From the NCBI GenBank assembly GCA_037447655.1, contig JBBHKE010003562.1, positions 145,458 to 209,457 on the forward strand: DNA of 64,000 nucleotides. The letters run 5' to 3'. Positions 11,639 to 23,875 of this stretch are shown piece after piece. The notes beneath the pieces are model-generated. The model did no database searches. It worked only from the letters and a program-made list of their open reading frames with translations, and was not told the DNA's origin. The position numbers and the translations under genes were made by a program. Every line of letters begins with the position of its first letter. Positions within the stretch are counted from its first letter, which is position 1. The DNA is from Zygnema cylindricum. Its lineage: Eukaryota > Streptophyta > Zygnematophyceae > Zygnematales > Zygnemataceae.

Positions 11639-11820
11639 TGTTGGATTCAATTATAAGAATCAAAGGTCCTCGATTCTTTACTAATTTGTGTTCGTGAAAT
11701 ACAGACGCGATTCATGCTTCGCGTCCGCCAACGCATTCAATGTGCATGGCAAAGAGGCAATACAATTTGAAAGGTCAACCTTGCGGCAATCCTATCACAC
11801 TTTGGTTGTTCACAAATAGA
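11639..11820 (+). repeat. 5' part of a lineage-X LTR
   Basis: Starts TGTTGGATTCAATTATAAG after the purine tract AGAAGGGGA, a common plant Copia LTR start. It is cut after 182 bp by the outer end of B2. The last five bases before B2 are ATAGA. Confidence 0.6.
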
Positions 11821-12867
11821 TGTAACTTTGAGACCTCCATTGGCCCTCAAAGTAAGCAACTCACACGAAGCCTCTAGGATAACCTTGACCTCTTTGTGTT
11901 TCACCAAAAATAACTGCCACCTTGGCAGACAAAAACTCTGACCACCTTCACTTGTGTGAAGGCAAGACTCCTTTGAGTTTATAGCAAAAAGATTCTCTGA
12001 AAGTGCTCCCCTGAGCAGTAAGTTATAGAGGGTCAAAATTGACCTTTTGTACAAAAGCTCTCTCGGAGAGAGGGTCCTATCTACCAAATTTTTCTAATTC
12101 CTATCTCTCTCTAAAACTCTATCTTCTAAAGTACCGCACCAATCATAATTTGTGTCGTACAAAAAGGTATAGGTGCTGGTGTACTTTGTGTACGGCCATT
12201 TTACGACATGGAAAACAAGTGGACACATGTCATATTTGGATTCATTCCTGAAATCCCGAAGATGGTGCAATCCAATGTAATTGTGCCACGTGTCAATCGA
12301 GGAGGCGATGACCGTAAATCTTCGAAATTCTATTCTGCAATCTCGGTATCTTTCGCGGTTGTCTGATCAAAACCGAGTTTCAATCGTAGTCGTCGTAAAT
12401 ACTTGTGCGATATTTGTTTCGCTGGCAAAACAAAATGCATGATATCCATTTCGGAACGGTATCGTACTCCGTACTTTAAAAAATTGTATCTATGCATGTC
12501 GTATATAGTTTCAATTAAATGAATTAGTTCACGTCTTACTATTTAAATATTTATCAAACCCCGCGTACTTTAGCACTAGTCCTAGACTTGTAGAATAAAG
12601 CTAACCGCTACCGGCTAACTTGATGAACGGCAGTTACCAAGATCAAATCCTGGGTCCATAAAATATCTATTTAGTAAACTTACTAAAAACAACTCCTGTC
12701 TCTCTCTGGATAGCACAGGCAGCCATGGCTCTTGCTCCCTCTTCAACCTTCAGTGACTTTGACAAGTGTGGGAACTGAAGAGAGGAGTTAGAGGCAGATT
12801 GCCTTGGCTTCTTTTCTACTTTTCATTTTAGACCTAATAAATACTAAAACAACCATTAATTTTTACA
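11821..12867 (-). repeat. 3' LTR of B2 (1047 bp)
   Basis: Read on the minus strand it starts TGTAAAAATTAATGG after the purine tract at 12868-12884 and ends GTTACA at 11821. On the plus strand, 12583-12655 reads like a tRNA in sense direction: a D-arm-like stretch, then GATCAAATCC resembling a box B. Confidence 0.85.
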
Positions 12868-14650
12868 CTCCCATTATTTTCTACTCACTCTTAATTTCAA
12901 ACCACACTTCTCTTTGCAAAATATTAACTTAGGGGAAGGCACAGGTTTGGTCATCATATGTGCTACCATCTCGCTATTTGGTCTATACTCTAAACTGATT
13001 ATTTTTTTTCCTACCTTCTTTCTAACAAAGTTTTGTCTAATGTCCATGTGTATTTGTTTAAAATGATGTTTAGGATTGGCAGCAATAATGATTGCTGTGT
13101 GATTATCACAAAAAAAAAAAATGCACACCACTCTTATGGTGACAAAGCTCACCAAGCAAAGACTTGACCCACATCAATTCATTTACAATTGAGCAAGAGG
13201 CCATATACACAGCCTTCATGGTGGACTGAGCAATAACCTTTTGTTGTTTGCTACTCGAGCTACAAGCCCTATCACCCACATGTAATACATATTCAAAAGT
13301 ACATCTCCTCATTAGAGCATCACCATAATTGGCATCACTCCAAGTAGTGATGTCAATGTTCCCCCCACCCAAATGCAACCATAGATCTCAAATTCCTATA
13401 AAATATCTAATGACTCTCGTATCTACCTCCTAATCTCTTTCGTAGGATCATTTAGACTTCTACTCAGCACTCCTACAGCTGCAGCTAAATCTGACCAGGT
13501 AAAACTCATAAAAGATTACGCTTCCCACTACTTCCATGTAAGGAATAGTCTACATGAACTTCTATTCTTTATGACCTAATTCTTTGTTTAAGATTATGAC
13601 TCCTTCCACACTCCCCTCACTTCCCTTTTTTAACTCCATTGGAGTTGTACAACTAATAGCCTTATCCATCAGAAATTTTTCCAACATGTTCCTTGTTGCT
13701 TCTTTCTCAGTCATTCTTATAATCTTTCTTTCTCGACTTCCTTCTACTTGAATTCTCAAAATATATCTTGCCTCCCCCATATCTTTCATCTCAAATCTCC
13801 CCTTAAGATTGGTTTTCAATTTATTATTTTTGTCCATTGATTTACTTAAAATAAGCAAATCATCAACATAAATTGGAATAAAAATAACACCTTCCTCCTC
13901 TTCAAAAACATAGATTGGGAGATTTGAACTTATCCGGATATATTGTAGACCGGTAAAAAACTCATCAAGCTTCTTATTCCACTGTCATGGCGCCTGTTTC
14001 AAACCATAAAGACATTTAATCAGCATGCATACTTTAATCTCCTCTCCTTCCTCCAAAAATCCTTCGCGTTTTCGCATGAAGATCTCCTCTTCAAATTCTC
14101 CATGCAAAAAGGTTGTCTTAATGTCCATCTAGTGCACCTCCATGTCTTTTGCTGCTCCCAGACTAAGAAGTATGCAGACGTAGGGAAATCTGAGGACTGG
14201 GGCAAAGGTTTCCTCATAGTCAATTCCTTCTTTTGTGTAAATCCTTTTGCAACTAATTGGGCTTTGTAACGCTCAATGGTGTTATCCGGGTTCAGTTTTT
14301 ATTTGAAAACCCACTTCAAACTGATTGGATTTTCAGTTAAGTGGAAAATCCACCAGTTCCCAAGTATAGGTTGCCATAATTGGGGCCATCTCCTCATTGA
14401 TGGCTGTCTTCCACCAGTTTTTTTCTAAACAATTCATTGCCTCTCCATAATTCTGTGGTTCATCCAGATGAGATAGTTTTGTCACCTTGTTATTAACCTG
14501 GTATTTTTGCAACTTTTTGCTACTTCTCTTTCCTCCCTCAAAATTTGTTGCACGAAAAGATGGTTCGTGGGTTCTTTTGAACAATCTCGGCTTCTCCCTT
14601 GTCTCTTGACTCCGAATCAATTTCCACCACGTTTTTCGCTTCACGTAGAG
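12868..14650 (-). pseudogene. RT and RNase H of B2 (broken)
   Basis: From the high-coordinate side: the linker before RT (EGGKRSSKKLQKYQVNNKV), RT opening TINEE-type residues near 14390 and TYTWELVDFPLN. YVDD is intact at 13859-13870 (IYVDDLLILSKSM), then RFEMKDMGEARYIL. RNase H follows (GGNIDITTWSDANYGDALMRRC near 13300-13378), and DNHTAIIIAANPKHHFK near 13060. The MVAHMMTKPVPSPKL tail ends near 12900. Frameshifts lie near 13100, 13560 and 14220. A run of ten or more A residues at about 13111 causes one of them. Confidence 0.82.
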
Positions 14651-14859
14651 TTGTCACTAGAGTTTCAGCAGCCTAGTCTTTCTCGGTCTGATTTCTTCTT
14701 GTAAGAATGTCATCTTCCTTATAACCTGGATAGTTAAGAAGTTCAAATTCATCGGAATTTTCTGACTCAAATATGATTTTTATGGACTTTGTAATCTTGA
14801 AAGGATCCTCAGATTTTCCTTCATCCATAACTACTAGATGTTTTACCAAGAATATATCT

Positions 14860-15561
14860 TCCTTTTTTAGATCATAAACTCTGTATACTTTTTTATCCTC
14901 ATCATATCCTAATAAGTACCCTGGTTTCCTTTAGGATCTAGCTTGGAATAAGACCGATCTTTATGTAAACTGAACACTTGACTGCCAAAAACCTTTAAGT
15001 GAGATATGTCTGGTTTCCGGCCAGTCGATTTCTCATAAGGTGTTCAGCCTTTTACTGATGAATTATAAACTCTATTTTTGAGGTAATTGCACAATTCATT
15101 GCTTTGGCCCAAAACCTTTTTCCTATCCTCTTATCCGACAATATACTTCTAGCACTATCACTTAGTGTTCTATTTTATCATTGAGCTACCCCATTCTATT
15201 CCGAGTTTTTTGGAACTGTCTTTTGATGTTAGACACCATCTTCCCTAAAAAAGTCCTCAAGCAGGTTAGAAGTATACTCTCCACCATTGTCACTCTTTAC
15301 TCTTTTGATTTGGGTTTCATGGAGTTTTTTTACTCCATGCTTTATATTATCTAAAACATTCCTGAGCCTCTGACTTATTTTTTAAAAAATACAACCAGGA
15401 ATACCGAGACCAATCATCAATGATGTTCATCATAAGTGTTTTCCCTCAGGGTGAAGGCACTTTGGCCAGTCCCCAAATATCTGTGTGTACTAAATCTAAA
15501 ATCTTTTCTCCCTTATAGTTCTCAATATTCGGTAACCTATGTGCTTTACCTTGAGCACATC
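14860..15561 (-). pseudogene. Integrase of B2, 3' part (broken)
   Basis: Holds the integrase core up to the B3 insertion: the HTDIWGLAKVPS segment near 15455-15500, SDNGGEYTSN near 15285, and a decayed NGVA-type motif in which the catalytic Glu is lost to stops near 15180. The FWAKAMNC segment follows near 15100. The zinc-finger half of this domain continues at 26190 on the other side of B3. Confidence 0.75.
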
Positions 15562-16629
15562 TGTAGAAATTAATGGTCTTTTTATAGTATTTTCTAAGTC
15601 TAAATAGAAATATAAAAAGAAGCTGAGGCAGTCTACCTCTAACTTCTCTCTCCAACTCTCAAACTTGTCGCAGTCACTGAAAAATTCGAGAGGAAGCTAG
15701 AGCCATGGCTACCTAGGCTATCCAGAGGTTTACGGGATATAAATATTAATTTATTTACCATTAAGGGTTTATTTACTAAAAGAATATGTGATGCCTCTAG
15801 GATTTGATCGTGGTACCTGCCGGACGGTAAGGTGCCGGTAGCCGGTAGCCTTATCCGTTAAGTCTAGACCTAGTGTTATATACTATAGGGTTTGATATTT
15901 AATTAAACATTAACACGTCGGATTATTCATTTAACTGAAATTGTTTATAAGAGACATAGATCCATAAATATAAAACTACAGATTACAGTACGGATAAGAA
16001 ACGAATACCGCGCATTTATTTCTTTAGCGAAACCAATACCGCGTATGTATTAATTACGGCAACGATTAAATGTTAATTTAATCGAACAACCGGAATTAAA
16101 CGGCGAGATCGCATAAGAGGATTTCGATGGTTTTTGGTCATTGCCACATCGGATGATTCGTGGCGGAATTACATTGGATCGCGACATCTCCGAGGATTAA
16201 GGGAGCGAATCTGGATATACCACATGTCGACATTTAGGCCATATCGTACAGTGTTCGTACAGAAAGTACACTAGCAGTTGTACTTTTGTGCACGGAAGTG
16301 TAATCTGATTCGCTCTATACATCAGTAGATAGAGTGTGTGAGAGAGATAAGACTTAGAAAAATTAGGAGATAGGACCCACTCTCCCAGAGAGCTTCTGTA
16401 CAAAAGGTAAACTTTGACCCTCCATAACTTACTGCTCAGGGGAGAAAATTTAGAGATTCTTTTTTTTATCGACTCATAGGAGTCTTGTCTTTCCAAGGAT
16501 GAAGTTAGTCCGTGTTTTTTTCTGCCAAGGTGGCAGTTGTTTTTGTTGAAACACAAAGGGGTCAGGGTTATCCTAGAGGCTTCTTGGAAGCTGTCCACTC
16601 TGAGGACTTATGGAGGTCTCAAAGTTTCA
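15562..16629 (+). repeat. 5' LTR of B3 (1068 bp)
   Basis: TGTAGAAATTAATGG start, TTTCA end, with the degenerate primer site AGTTATGGGCCAACC at 16630-16644 directly behind it. An antisense tRNA-like block lies at about 15795-15875. The gag ATG is at 16610-16612, inside the LTR. Confidence 0.88.
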
Positions 16630-17590
16630 AGTTATGGGCCAACCCTCTAGGGTACAAATCTTTAATGGAACAGACTTCATATACTAGGAAAGTATGATGA
16701 TAGGAGATCTATGCGAAAAAAGGTTTTGGGGGATAGTGAGTTGACAATTGGGGCATCCATCAAGTCTTGGAATTCCTCCAGGGTTTGAAGGAAGCAGATT
16801 CACAAAGAAAGCAGGTCCATCTTCAACGGAGAAGACAAAGGAAGGAGAGGTGGTGGACAAAGGAGCGGACAAAGAGACGACCACACCAATATCAACTAGT
16901 TTAGCATTCATGTCACCTATTTTAAGGAACGAGGAGAATGATACTCAAACCTGGGATTTCAACAATATGGCCGCAAAGCACTTCATCCTACGCCATCTTA
17001 CTCAAGAACTTGTATTTCCTCATTTGCAGGTAGAAAGGGCATCCGATTTGTGGATGGCTCTCATAGAGATGCACCGAAGTGGTACGATTTAGCAATAACA
17101 GTTAGCTTATCAGAAAGTTAAAGAATATACATAGAAAGGGGGGAAAATGTTGAATTTTTGCAATGAGCTTGCTACACTCTTCATGGAGCTAGAGAGTGCG
17201 GGAAAAGATTTTAGTGAAAAAGAAAAGTTTAACTATTTAATGATGAAGTTACCTGATGAGTTCGAGAACATAGTCAACCATGTGCAGGATTTGCTAGACT
17301 CAAGGTGAATATGGAACTCAGTGGTAGGGATGATTCTTGTTCGGGATAATACGATTGAGATCCGAAGGGGAGGAAAGAGTGGCCAAGCCTTAGCAACTTC
17401 GACTAATTGGAGGAACAAGGATTCGCGGAAATCGGTCGGAAACTATGGGGGAAGGGAGCAGAAAAATCAGGCTGACGAGTTGGAACCAAGGGCTCCCAAA
17501 GGTTTATGTCATTTTTGTAAGAAACCGCGGCACTATATGGCGTAGTGCACTAAGCTAACCGAGCGTCGCTTTAAGGAGGGGCGGACCGGT
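16610..17590 (+). pseudogene. Gag of B3 (broken)
   Basis: Starts in the LTR and reads through the primer site (residues FQVMGQPSRV). Family landmarks follow: CEKRFWGIVS, SLGIPPGFEGSRF, a Thr/Lys/Glu-rich linker, FNNMAAKHFILRHLTQ, KGGKMLNFCNELATLFMELES, MMKLPDEFENIVN and NTIEIRRGGKSGQAL. The zinc knuckle at 17506-17550 reads CHFCKKPRHYMA-stop-C, so it is cut by a TAG and has Arg for the usual Gly before His. Other stops lie near 16675, 16738, 17088 and 17309. Confidence 0.82.
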
Positions 17591-18900
17591 GGTACCCCAA
17601 GAGGAAAGAAAAGGCCCTGGTGACACAGGTACATGAGATAGAATCCGAGGACGAGGACAATGAGCTCTTTTTGGATGAGGAGTTGTAGGCGAAAAACGAG
17701 GTCGAAATTCCACGAAGGCAGAAATGTGCTTACGGTGGATTGAAAGGTGAAGCAAGCTAGATTAAAGATTCATGTGCCTTCATGCACATGTGTAACGATA
17801 GGCAACTGTTCACTAAGATACGAAAGATTCCCATCGTAGAGATAGAGTACGGGGATGGGAGGATATTCACCACTGCTCTTGTAGGATCGGTAGATCTAAA
17901 AGTGTTAGTAGAAGGAAAGACATCCATAGTAACATTCTCCGATGTATTGTTTATTCCGGAGCTGAACAAAAACCTCATCTCTACATCCGTATTAGATGAT
18001 AAGGGTTTTTTTACTAGCATTAGGGAAGGAGTCTTTACTGCTAGTTTTGAGGAGGATGTCTATTTCATTGCTGACAAAGGAAGCCATGGGATTTTTAGGC
18101 TGATTTTATGTAATGAAACGAAGAAACTTTATTATGCTGGTGTTGATGATATTATGATGTGGCATAAGAGGCTTGGGCATGTAAATCTAGATTAGTTAAC
18201 AGAGATGAAAAAGATGGGAGTGGTGGAAGGGATTCAGTTCAGCGAGAGTGATAATATAAGTGATTGTAGTGAATGTGCTAAAGGTAAAGCACACAGATTA
18301 CCCTTTCCTAAAACAGCCACCTATAAGGGAGAAAAAATTATAGATCTAGTACACCCAGATATTTGGGGACCGGCTAAATTCCCCTCACTGGGGGGGAAGA
18401 GATTTATGATGACTATCACTGATGATTGGTCTCGGTATTCCCGAGTGTATTTTTTGAAAAACAAGTTCGAAGCTTAGGATTGTTTTAGACAATAAAAAGC
18501 ATGGAGCGAAAAACTCCATGAAACTCCAATCAAGAGAATAAGGAGTGACAATGGTGGAGAGTATACTTCTAACCAGTTTGAGGCTTTTTTCAAGGAAGAT
18601 GGGGTCCAACACCAAAAGACAGTTCCGAAAAACCCGGAACAGAATGGGGTAGCTGAAAGGTTAAATAGAACATTAAGTGATAGTGCTAAAATTATGTTGT
18701 CTGATAAGAAGATAGGAAAAAGTTTTTGGGCAGAAGCAATGAACTGTGCTTATTACCTCAAAAATATAGTTTTTACTTCAGGTATAAAAGATCAAACACC
18801 TTATGAGAGATGGAGAGGCCGAAAACCACACATATATCACTTAAAGGTTTTCGGCAGTCAAGTATTCAGTCTAGATACGGATCGGTCTAATTAGAAGCTA
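17591..18900 (+). pseudogene. Protease, GAG-pre-integrase and integrase of B3 (broken)
   Basis: Protease active site reads KDSCAFMHMC near 17770, with Cys where Copia proteases normally have Gly. A 137-codon open stretch from 17782 carries FGDG-like YGDGRIFTT, VDLKVLVEGKTSIVTFSDVLFIPELNKNL and the GAG-pre-integrase motif WHKRLGHVN. After a TAG at about 18193 the integrase runs with CSECAKGKAHRLPFP. The DDE set looks intact (HPDIWG Asp, RSDNGGE near 18545, GVAERLN near 18650). Stops lie near 18475, 18493 and 18893. Confidence 0.84.
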
Positions 18901-19735
18901 GATCCTAAAGGAAAACCGAGATACTTATTAGGATATGATGAGGATGTTAAAAGATATAGAGTTTATGATCAAAAAAAGGAAGATATAATCTTAGTAAAGC
19001 ATCTAGTAGTTATGGATGAAGAAAAGTCTGTAGATCCCCTCAAATATACAAAGTCAGTAAAAATCAGATTTGAGTCAGAAAATTCCGATGACTTTGAGCT
19101 TCCTAACTATCCAGGTTTTAGAGAAGATGACATTCTTGCAAGTACAAATCTGACCGAAAAGATTTCGGCTGTGGAAACTTCAGTGACAACTCTACACGAA
19201 GCGGATGACGTGGTGGAAATTGATTCGAAATCAAAGGACAGGGGAGAAGCCGAGTTTGTTCGAAAGAATCCACGAGAACCATCTATTCCAGCCTCAGATT
19301 TTGAGGGGGAGAGGAGAAGTAGCAAAAGATTGCAAGAATAATAGGTTAATAATAAGGTAACAAATTTATCTCATCAAGATGAACCTCAGACTTATAGAGA
19401 GGCGATGACTTGTCCAGAAAGGAATCGGTGGTAGACAACCATCAATGAGGAGATGGCCTCAATTATGGCAGCCGATACTTGGGAGCTGGTGGATTGTCCA
19501 CCTAACCGAAAACCGATCGGTTTTAAGTGGGTTTTCAAATTATACCTGAACCCAGATAACACAATCGAGCCCTACAAGGCCAGATTAGTGGCAAAGGGAT
19601 TTACACAAAATGAGGGAATTGACTACGAGGAAACCTTTGCCCTGGTCGTCAGATTTCCCTCTGTCCGCATTCTTCTTAGTTTGGTAGCAACGGAAGACAT
19701 GGAAGTGCACCAAATGGACATCAAGACAACCTTCT
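18901..19735 (+). pseudogene. Integrase C-terminus, linker and RT start of B3
   Basis: Continues with KPRYLLGYDEDVKRYRVYD, the acidic linker at 19012-19340 (ending FEGERRSSKRLQ) and the RT opening EEMASIMAADTWELVDCPP..KWVFKLYLNPDNTIEPYKARLVAKGF. It stops in the middle of MDIKTTFL at 19735, exactly where element C begins. Six to seven stops or shifts occur. The RT resumes at 23876. Confidence 0.85.
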
Positions 19736-20830
19736 TGTTGAAATTTATGTCAGTTCTAGGCATGTATTGGAAAAATAATAGAGTGTTGAAAAAAGGTAAT
19801 TAATAGTTCATTTCTATATTTTAGTTAGAATGTAAAGAGAGAGAAAAACAAGACCAAACGGAGGCCATGGCTGTTGCGTCATTTAGAAGGAGGTAGAATG
19901 AATTAGAAGGTATTTTACTTTATTTAGTAAAATAATGCCTCTAACCATATTTGAAACGGGGTCTGCAAATTAATATGTAGACCTACGCCTTATCCATTAA
20001 GGCACTAACGAAACGATACACGTGAAATGTTTCACGCATACATATTTATTGATCCATAGGACTAATTCGCAGGAGACTAACGAAAACGCGCATTAATCAA
20101 TTAATGCATTGAAGCGAATCGAAGTTGTGTAAATACAACTGATCGCACGACCACAATTACAGCCGCCACCCACAATAAGCTTTCGACGGCCTTTGGGGAT
20201 AGCCTCACGCGGTGGCACGTGGTGCAACATTATTTGATATCGGAGAAGATGGGAGGAGGAACCATGGCTCCCGATTTGGCAAATGTCACCTTTTAGACCA
20301 TGTCGTACAATGGCCATACAATAAGTACATCGCCCATCATACCTTTTTGTACTATATAGTGTTCCTATTGGACTAGGGTTTAGTAGTAGGTAGTCGTGAG
20401 TAGGCAGACCAAGACTTAGTGCTATTTAGGTACCTCTGTCTAAGAAAGCTTCTAACTATAAAGGTCATCTTTGACCAGCCATAACTTAATGCTCGGGTGA
20501 GCAAATTCAGTGATTCTTTTTGCTGCGGACTCAAGGGAGTCCAAGCTACACAGCGGTGTAGTCGGTCAGAGTTTTTGCATGCCAGGGTGGCACTTTTTCA
20601 GTGGTAAAGTCAAAGTGGGGATTATTGTCCAAAACACATATTTAAGCTTTGCATTCTGTGGTGGATCTGAGCACACAGAAAGTCTTATTACACAGGGGTG
20701 AAGCTATAATGGGTTTGTGATAGTCAAGGGGTCAGTCATTTGGGTTTATATCAACTTGGAGTCGGCACTATCTAGATAAGCTTCTTTTGGATCTGCGATT
20801 TCTGTGGGCAATGGAGCATTCAGAGTTTCA
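19736..20830 (+). repeat. 5' LTR of C (1095 bp)
   Basis: TGTTGAAATTTATG start and GTTTCA end. An antisense tRNA-like block lies at about 19937-20010 (plus strand CGCCTTATCCATTAAGGC). A perfect inverted repeat GGACTC-AAGG-GAGTCC is at 20527-20542, and GGTCATCTTTGACC is at 20463-20476. The gag ATG at 20811 lies in the last 20 bases. Confidence 0.9.
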
Positions 20831-22751
20831 GGTTATGGGCCCACCATCTAGGGTGCCTATGTTTGATGGAACAGGCTTCACTTATTGGGGATTTATGATG
20901 GAGGGATTGCTTTTCGAGAAGCACTTATGGGGAATTGTTTTGGGACAAGTGAGGTGTCTTCCAGCGGGCTTTGGAGGAACTCACTATGGAGAATCATTTG
21001 GGGCTGCCGAGAAAATCAACTGGAGTTCAGATGCAAAGGAAGGTGAAGGGAAAATCATTGCCATCGAAGGGGAAAAATGGGAGAAGGGAAATGGAACACC
21101 AATGGTTATGGTTGCTAAGCTCTTGACTATGGTTCCACTTGTAGGGATTAAAATTGAAAAAAATGACATAAAAATATGGGAATACAAAAACACTATAGCA
21201 AAGCATCTCATACTTAGAAACGTGTCTAAGTCCATACCTATCACTCTTATAAACTTAACGAAGTCTTCAGAGATATGGGAAGCAATAAGTCAGATTTATA
21301 AGAGCGAGACTATTCAGAGGCAGTAATTAGTTAAACAAAAAATATATGTCTATGTTTATAAAGGCGGTAGCATGATAGAGTTTTACAATGATATTGCTGC
21401 GCGATATGTTGAGCTTGCTAGTGCGGGATAAGTAGAATCAGAGGATAGGAAGATTAATACACTACTTATGAAACTCACAAATGAGTACGAAAACATCATT
21501 TGTCGTATGCAGGCAATGGATCGCTCCTCATGGACTTGAAGCTTAACCATGGGAATAATTCTTGTAAGGGAAAGCACTTTGGAGCTTCGTATGGGAAGTG
21601 ACTGGGTGAATGTATTTATAGCTAGTGGTGATTGGCGGAAGCGTGATGAGAGGAACGGTGGTGACGAGCGGAAGCGTGATGAGAGAAAGAAAGACAAAGG
21701 TAAACCTTATCGGAACTTTGGTGAAAAGAGAGGGAGAGGAAAAGAAAGGGGAGCTTTGAAAAAGGGTGTTTGCTTCTTTTGTCGGGAACCGGGTCATTAT
21801 ATGGAGGAGTGCCCTTGTTTGGAAGAACTTAGAAGTTGGAATGTGGATGAGGAGGAAGAAAGGGAAGAGCAGAAAGAGGATAAAGAAATCTTAGAGCTTC
21901 TCCACATTGGTAGAATGGAGAAGAGAGAAAAGTACACAGAAATTCCACGAAAGCAACAGTGTGCTTTTGGAGGTATAAGGGAAGTAAAGGGAAGGGAGGT
22001 ACTTAAAGGAGTTAGACATGATGTGGATGTCAAGGTGTATAGAAAGTCAGATCTAGAATCTATAATTGAAAAAGAGAAAAATAAAAATAATGAGGATAAT
22101 TTTAAAGATATTTTGGAAACAGAAAAATGGTCGGAAAGGGAGACTTCATCTAATTCCGAGGAAAGGGGAGAAGTAAATCTAGAGGGGGTTTTAAAAGATA
22201 GGGGAGAAGAGGAATATTTAATGAAATGTTTAGGGGAGGAGAAATATTTATTGGGAATAAAAGTAGAAAGTGATAGGGGAAAGAATTCCATGGGAGAGAG
22301 TGAGGAAAGTTCAAAAAATGGGGTAAGTATCATGGATAAAAATATGAGTATGGAAGACGTAGATCTTATGAGGAACTTAGTGGGGACACTAGTTTTTTGG
22401 GAAAATTTGGGTGGTAATGGATTTGACATCACTAATGGGAGGGATGGCATTTATGAAGGTGTGCTTGTAAAAGAGATAGCATCTGGGTGTGTGTTGCAAA
22501 TTGGAGATGGGGCTGGTTGTTTGAATTGCAAGAGGGAAATTGGATTTAGTGTGGATGGAAAAGAGATGAGGTGGATAAAATATTTTCTCGGATTTATGAA
22601 AAATGGCATGCAAAATTATATGTGTGATGTAATTATTATTTCGGTTCATCTAATATACTCCTTTAAATACGAGGGTATTCAATTAAAGTTTTATGAGGAG
22701 AAAAGAAAGAAGAAAAAGAAAAGAAAAAAAAATGTATTTAGAGGGAGTTAA
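20811..22751 (+). pseudogene. Gag-like protein of C with a compressed pol remnant
   Basis: One reading frame of about 647 codons broken only by TAA at 21324, TAA near 21429 and TGA near 21537. Compared with A and B3, all three stand where relatives have Gln or Trp, so each fits a single C-to-T or G-to-A change. The first part is Gag (FQVMGPPSRVPMFDGTGFTY, KGGSMIEFYND). From 21549 there are 400 uninterrupted codons with a charged linker and an intact zinc knuckle CFFCREPGHYMEEC near 21772-21814. These are followed by scraps of pol: IPRKQQCAFGGI before the protease site, LGIKVESDRGK from RT, and an RNase-H-like end (SGCVLQIGDGAGCLNCKR). The protease Asp, integrase DDE, YVDD and the RNase H SDAS motif are all missing. 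Confidence 0.85.
20831..20845 (+). other. Primer-binding site of C (perfect)
   Basis: GGTTATGGGCCCACC begins at the first base after the LTR. It is the complement of the anticodon stem-loop region of plant initiator tRNA-Met (GGTGGGCCCATAACC), the site type known for Drosophila copia half-tRNA priming. It also lies within the gag frame, encoding part of QVMGPP. Confidence 0.85.
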
Positions 22752-22774
22752 AAAGAAAGTAGACTAGAAAATAG

Positions 22775-23870
22775 TGTTGAAATATATGTATTTTCTAGGC
22801 ATGTATTGGAAAAATAAATAGAGTGTTGGACAAAGGTAATTAATAGTTCACTTCTATATTTTAGTTAGAATGTAAAGAGAGAGAAAAAAAGGACCAAAGG
22901 CAGGCCATGGCTGCTGCGTCATTTAGAAGGAGGTAGAATGAATTAGAAGGTATTTTACTAGTTTTAGTAAAATAATGCCTCTAGCCATATTTGAAACGGG
23001 GTCTGCAAATTAATATGTATACCTACGCCTTATCCATTAAGGCACTAACGAAACGATACACGTGAAATGTTTCACGCATACATATTTATTGATCCATAGG
23101 ACTAATTCGCAGGAGACTAACGAAAACGCGCATTAATCAATTAATGCATTGAAGCGAATCGAAGCCGTGTAAATACAACTGATCGGACGACCATCATTAT
23201 AGCCGCCACCCACAATTAGCTTTCGACGGCCTTTGGGGATAGCCTCATGCGGTGCCACGTGGCGCCACATTATTTGATATTGGAGAAGATGGGAGGAGAA
23301 ACCATGGCTCCCGATTTGGCAAATGTCACCTTTTAGACCATATCATATAATGGCCGTACAATAAGTACATCGCCCATCGTACCTTTTTGTACTATACAGT
23401 GTTCCCACCGGACTAGGGTTTAGTAGTAGGTAGTCGTGAGTAGGCAGACCAAGACTTAGTGATATTTAGGTACCTCTCTTTAAGAGAGCTTATAACTATA
23501 AAGGTCATATTTGACCAGCTATAACTTAATGCTCGGGTGAGCAAATTCAGTGTTTTTTTTTGTTGCGAACTCAGGGGAGTCCAAGCTATACAGGGGTGTA
23601 GGCGGTCAAAGTTTTTGCGTGCCAGGGTGGCACTTATTCAGTGGGAAAGTCAAAGTGGGGAATATTGTCCAAAACACATATTCTAACTTTGCATTCTGTG
23701 GTGGAACTTAGCACACAAAAAGTCTTATTACACAGGGGTGAAGCTATAATGGATTTGTGATTGTCAAGGGATCAGTCATTTGGGTTTATATCAACTTGGA
23801 GTCGGCACTATCTAGATAAGCTTCTTTTGAATCTACAATTTCTGTGGGCAATGGAGCACACAGAGTTTCA
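22775..23870 (+). repeat. 3' LTR of C (1096 bp)
   Basis: About 95 percent like the 5' LTR by eye. It starts TGTTGAAATATATG and ends TTTCA at 23870, followed by the duplicated CTTCT and B3 RT sequence. The tRNA-like antisense block is at about 22977-23050. Confidence 0.9.
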
Positions 23871-23875
23871 CTTCT

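Larger units (their letters stand above)
19736..23870 (+). mobile_element. Non-autonomous gag-only Copia element C, inserted in B3
   Basis: A complete short element (4135 bp): LTRs of 1095 and 1096 bp, a perfect primer site, and a 1.94-kb internal region. The target duplication CTTCT is perfect (19731-19735 and 23871-23875), and the B3 RT resumes in the same place on the other side. The internal region encodes Gag plus a compressed remnant of pol with no integrase core or polymerase box. The element therefore needs enzymes supplied in trans. The purine tract before the 3' LTR is reduced (GAAAATAG). Confidence 0.92.

Noticed and set aside
21797-22450. A 217-codon open frame on the minus strand
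   Set aside because: It is the reverse of the purine-rich linker in the C gag frame; Ser/Leu/Phe-rich, no domain, no support in other copies.
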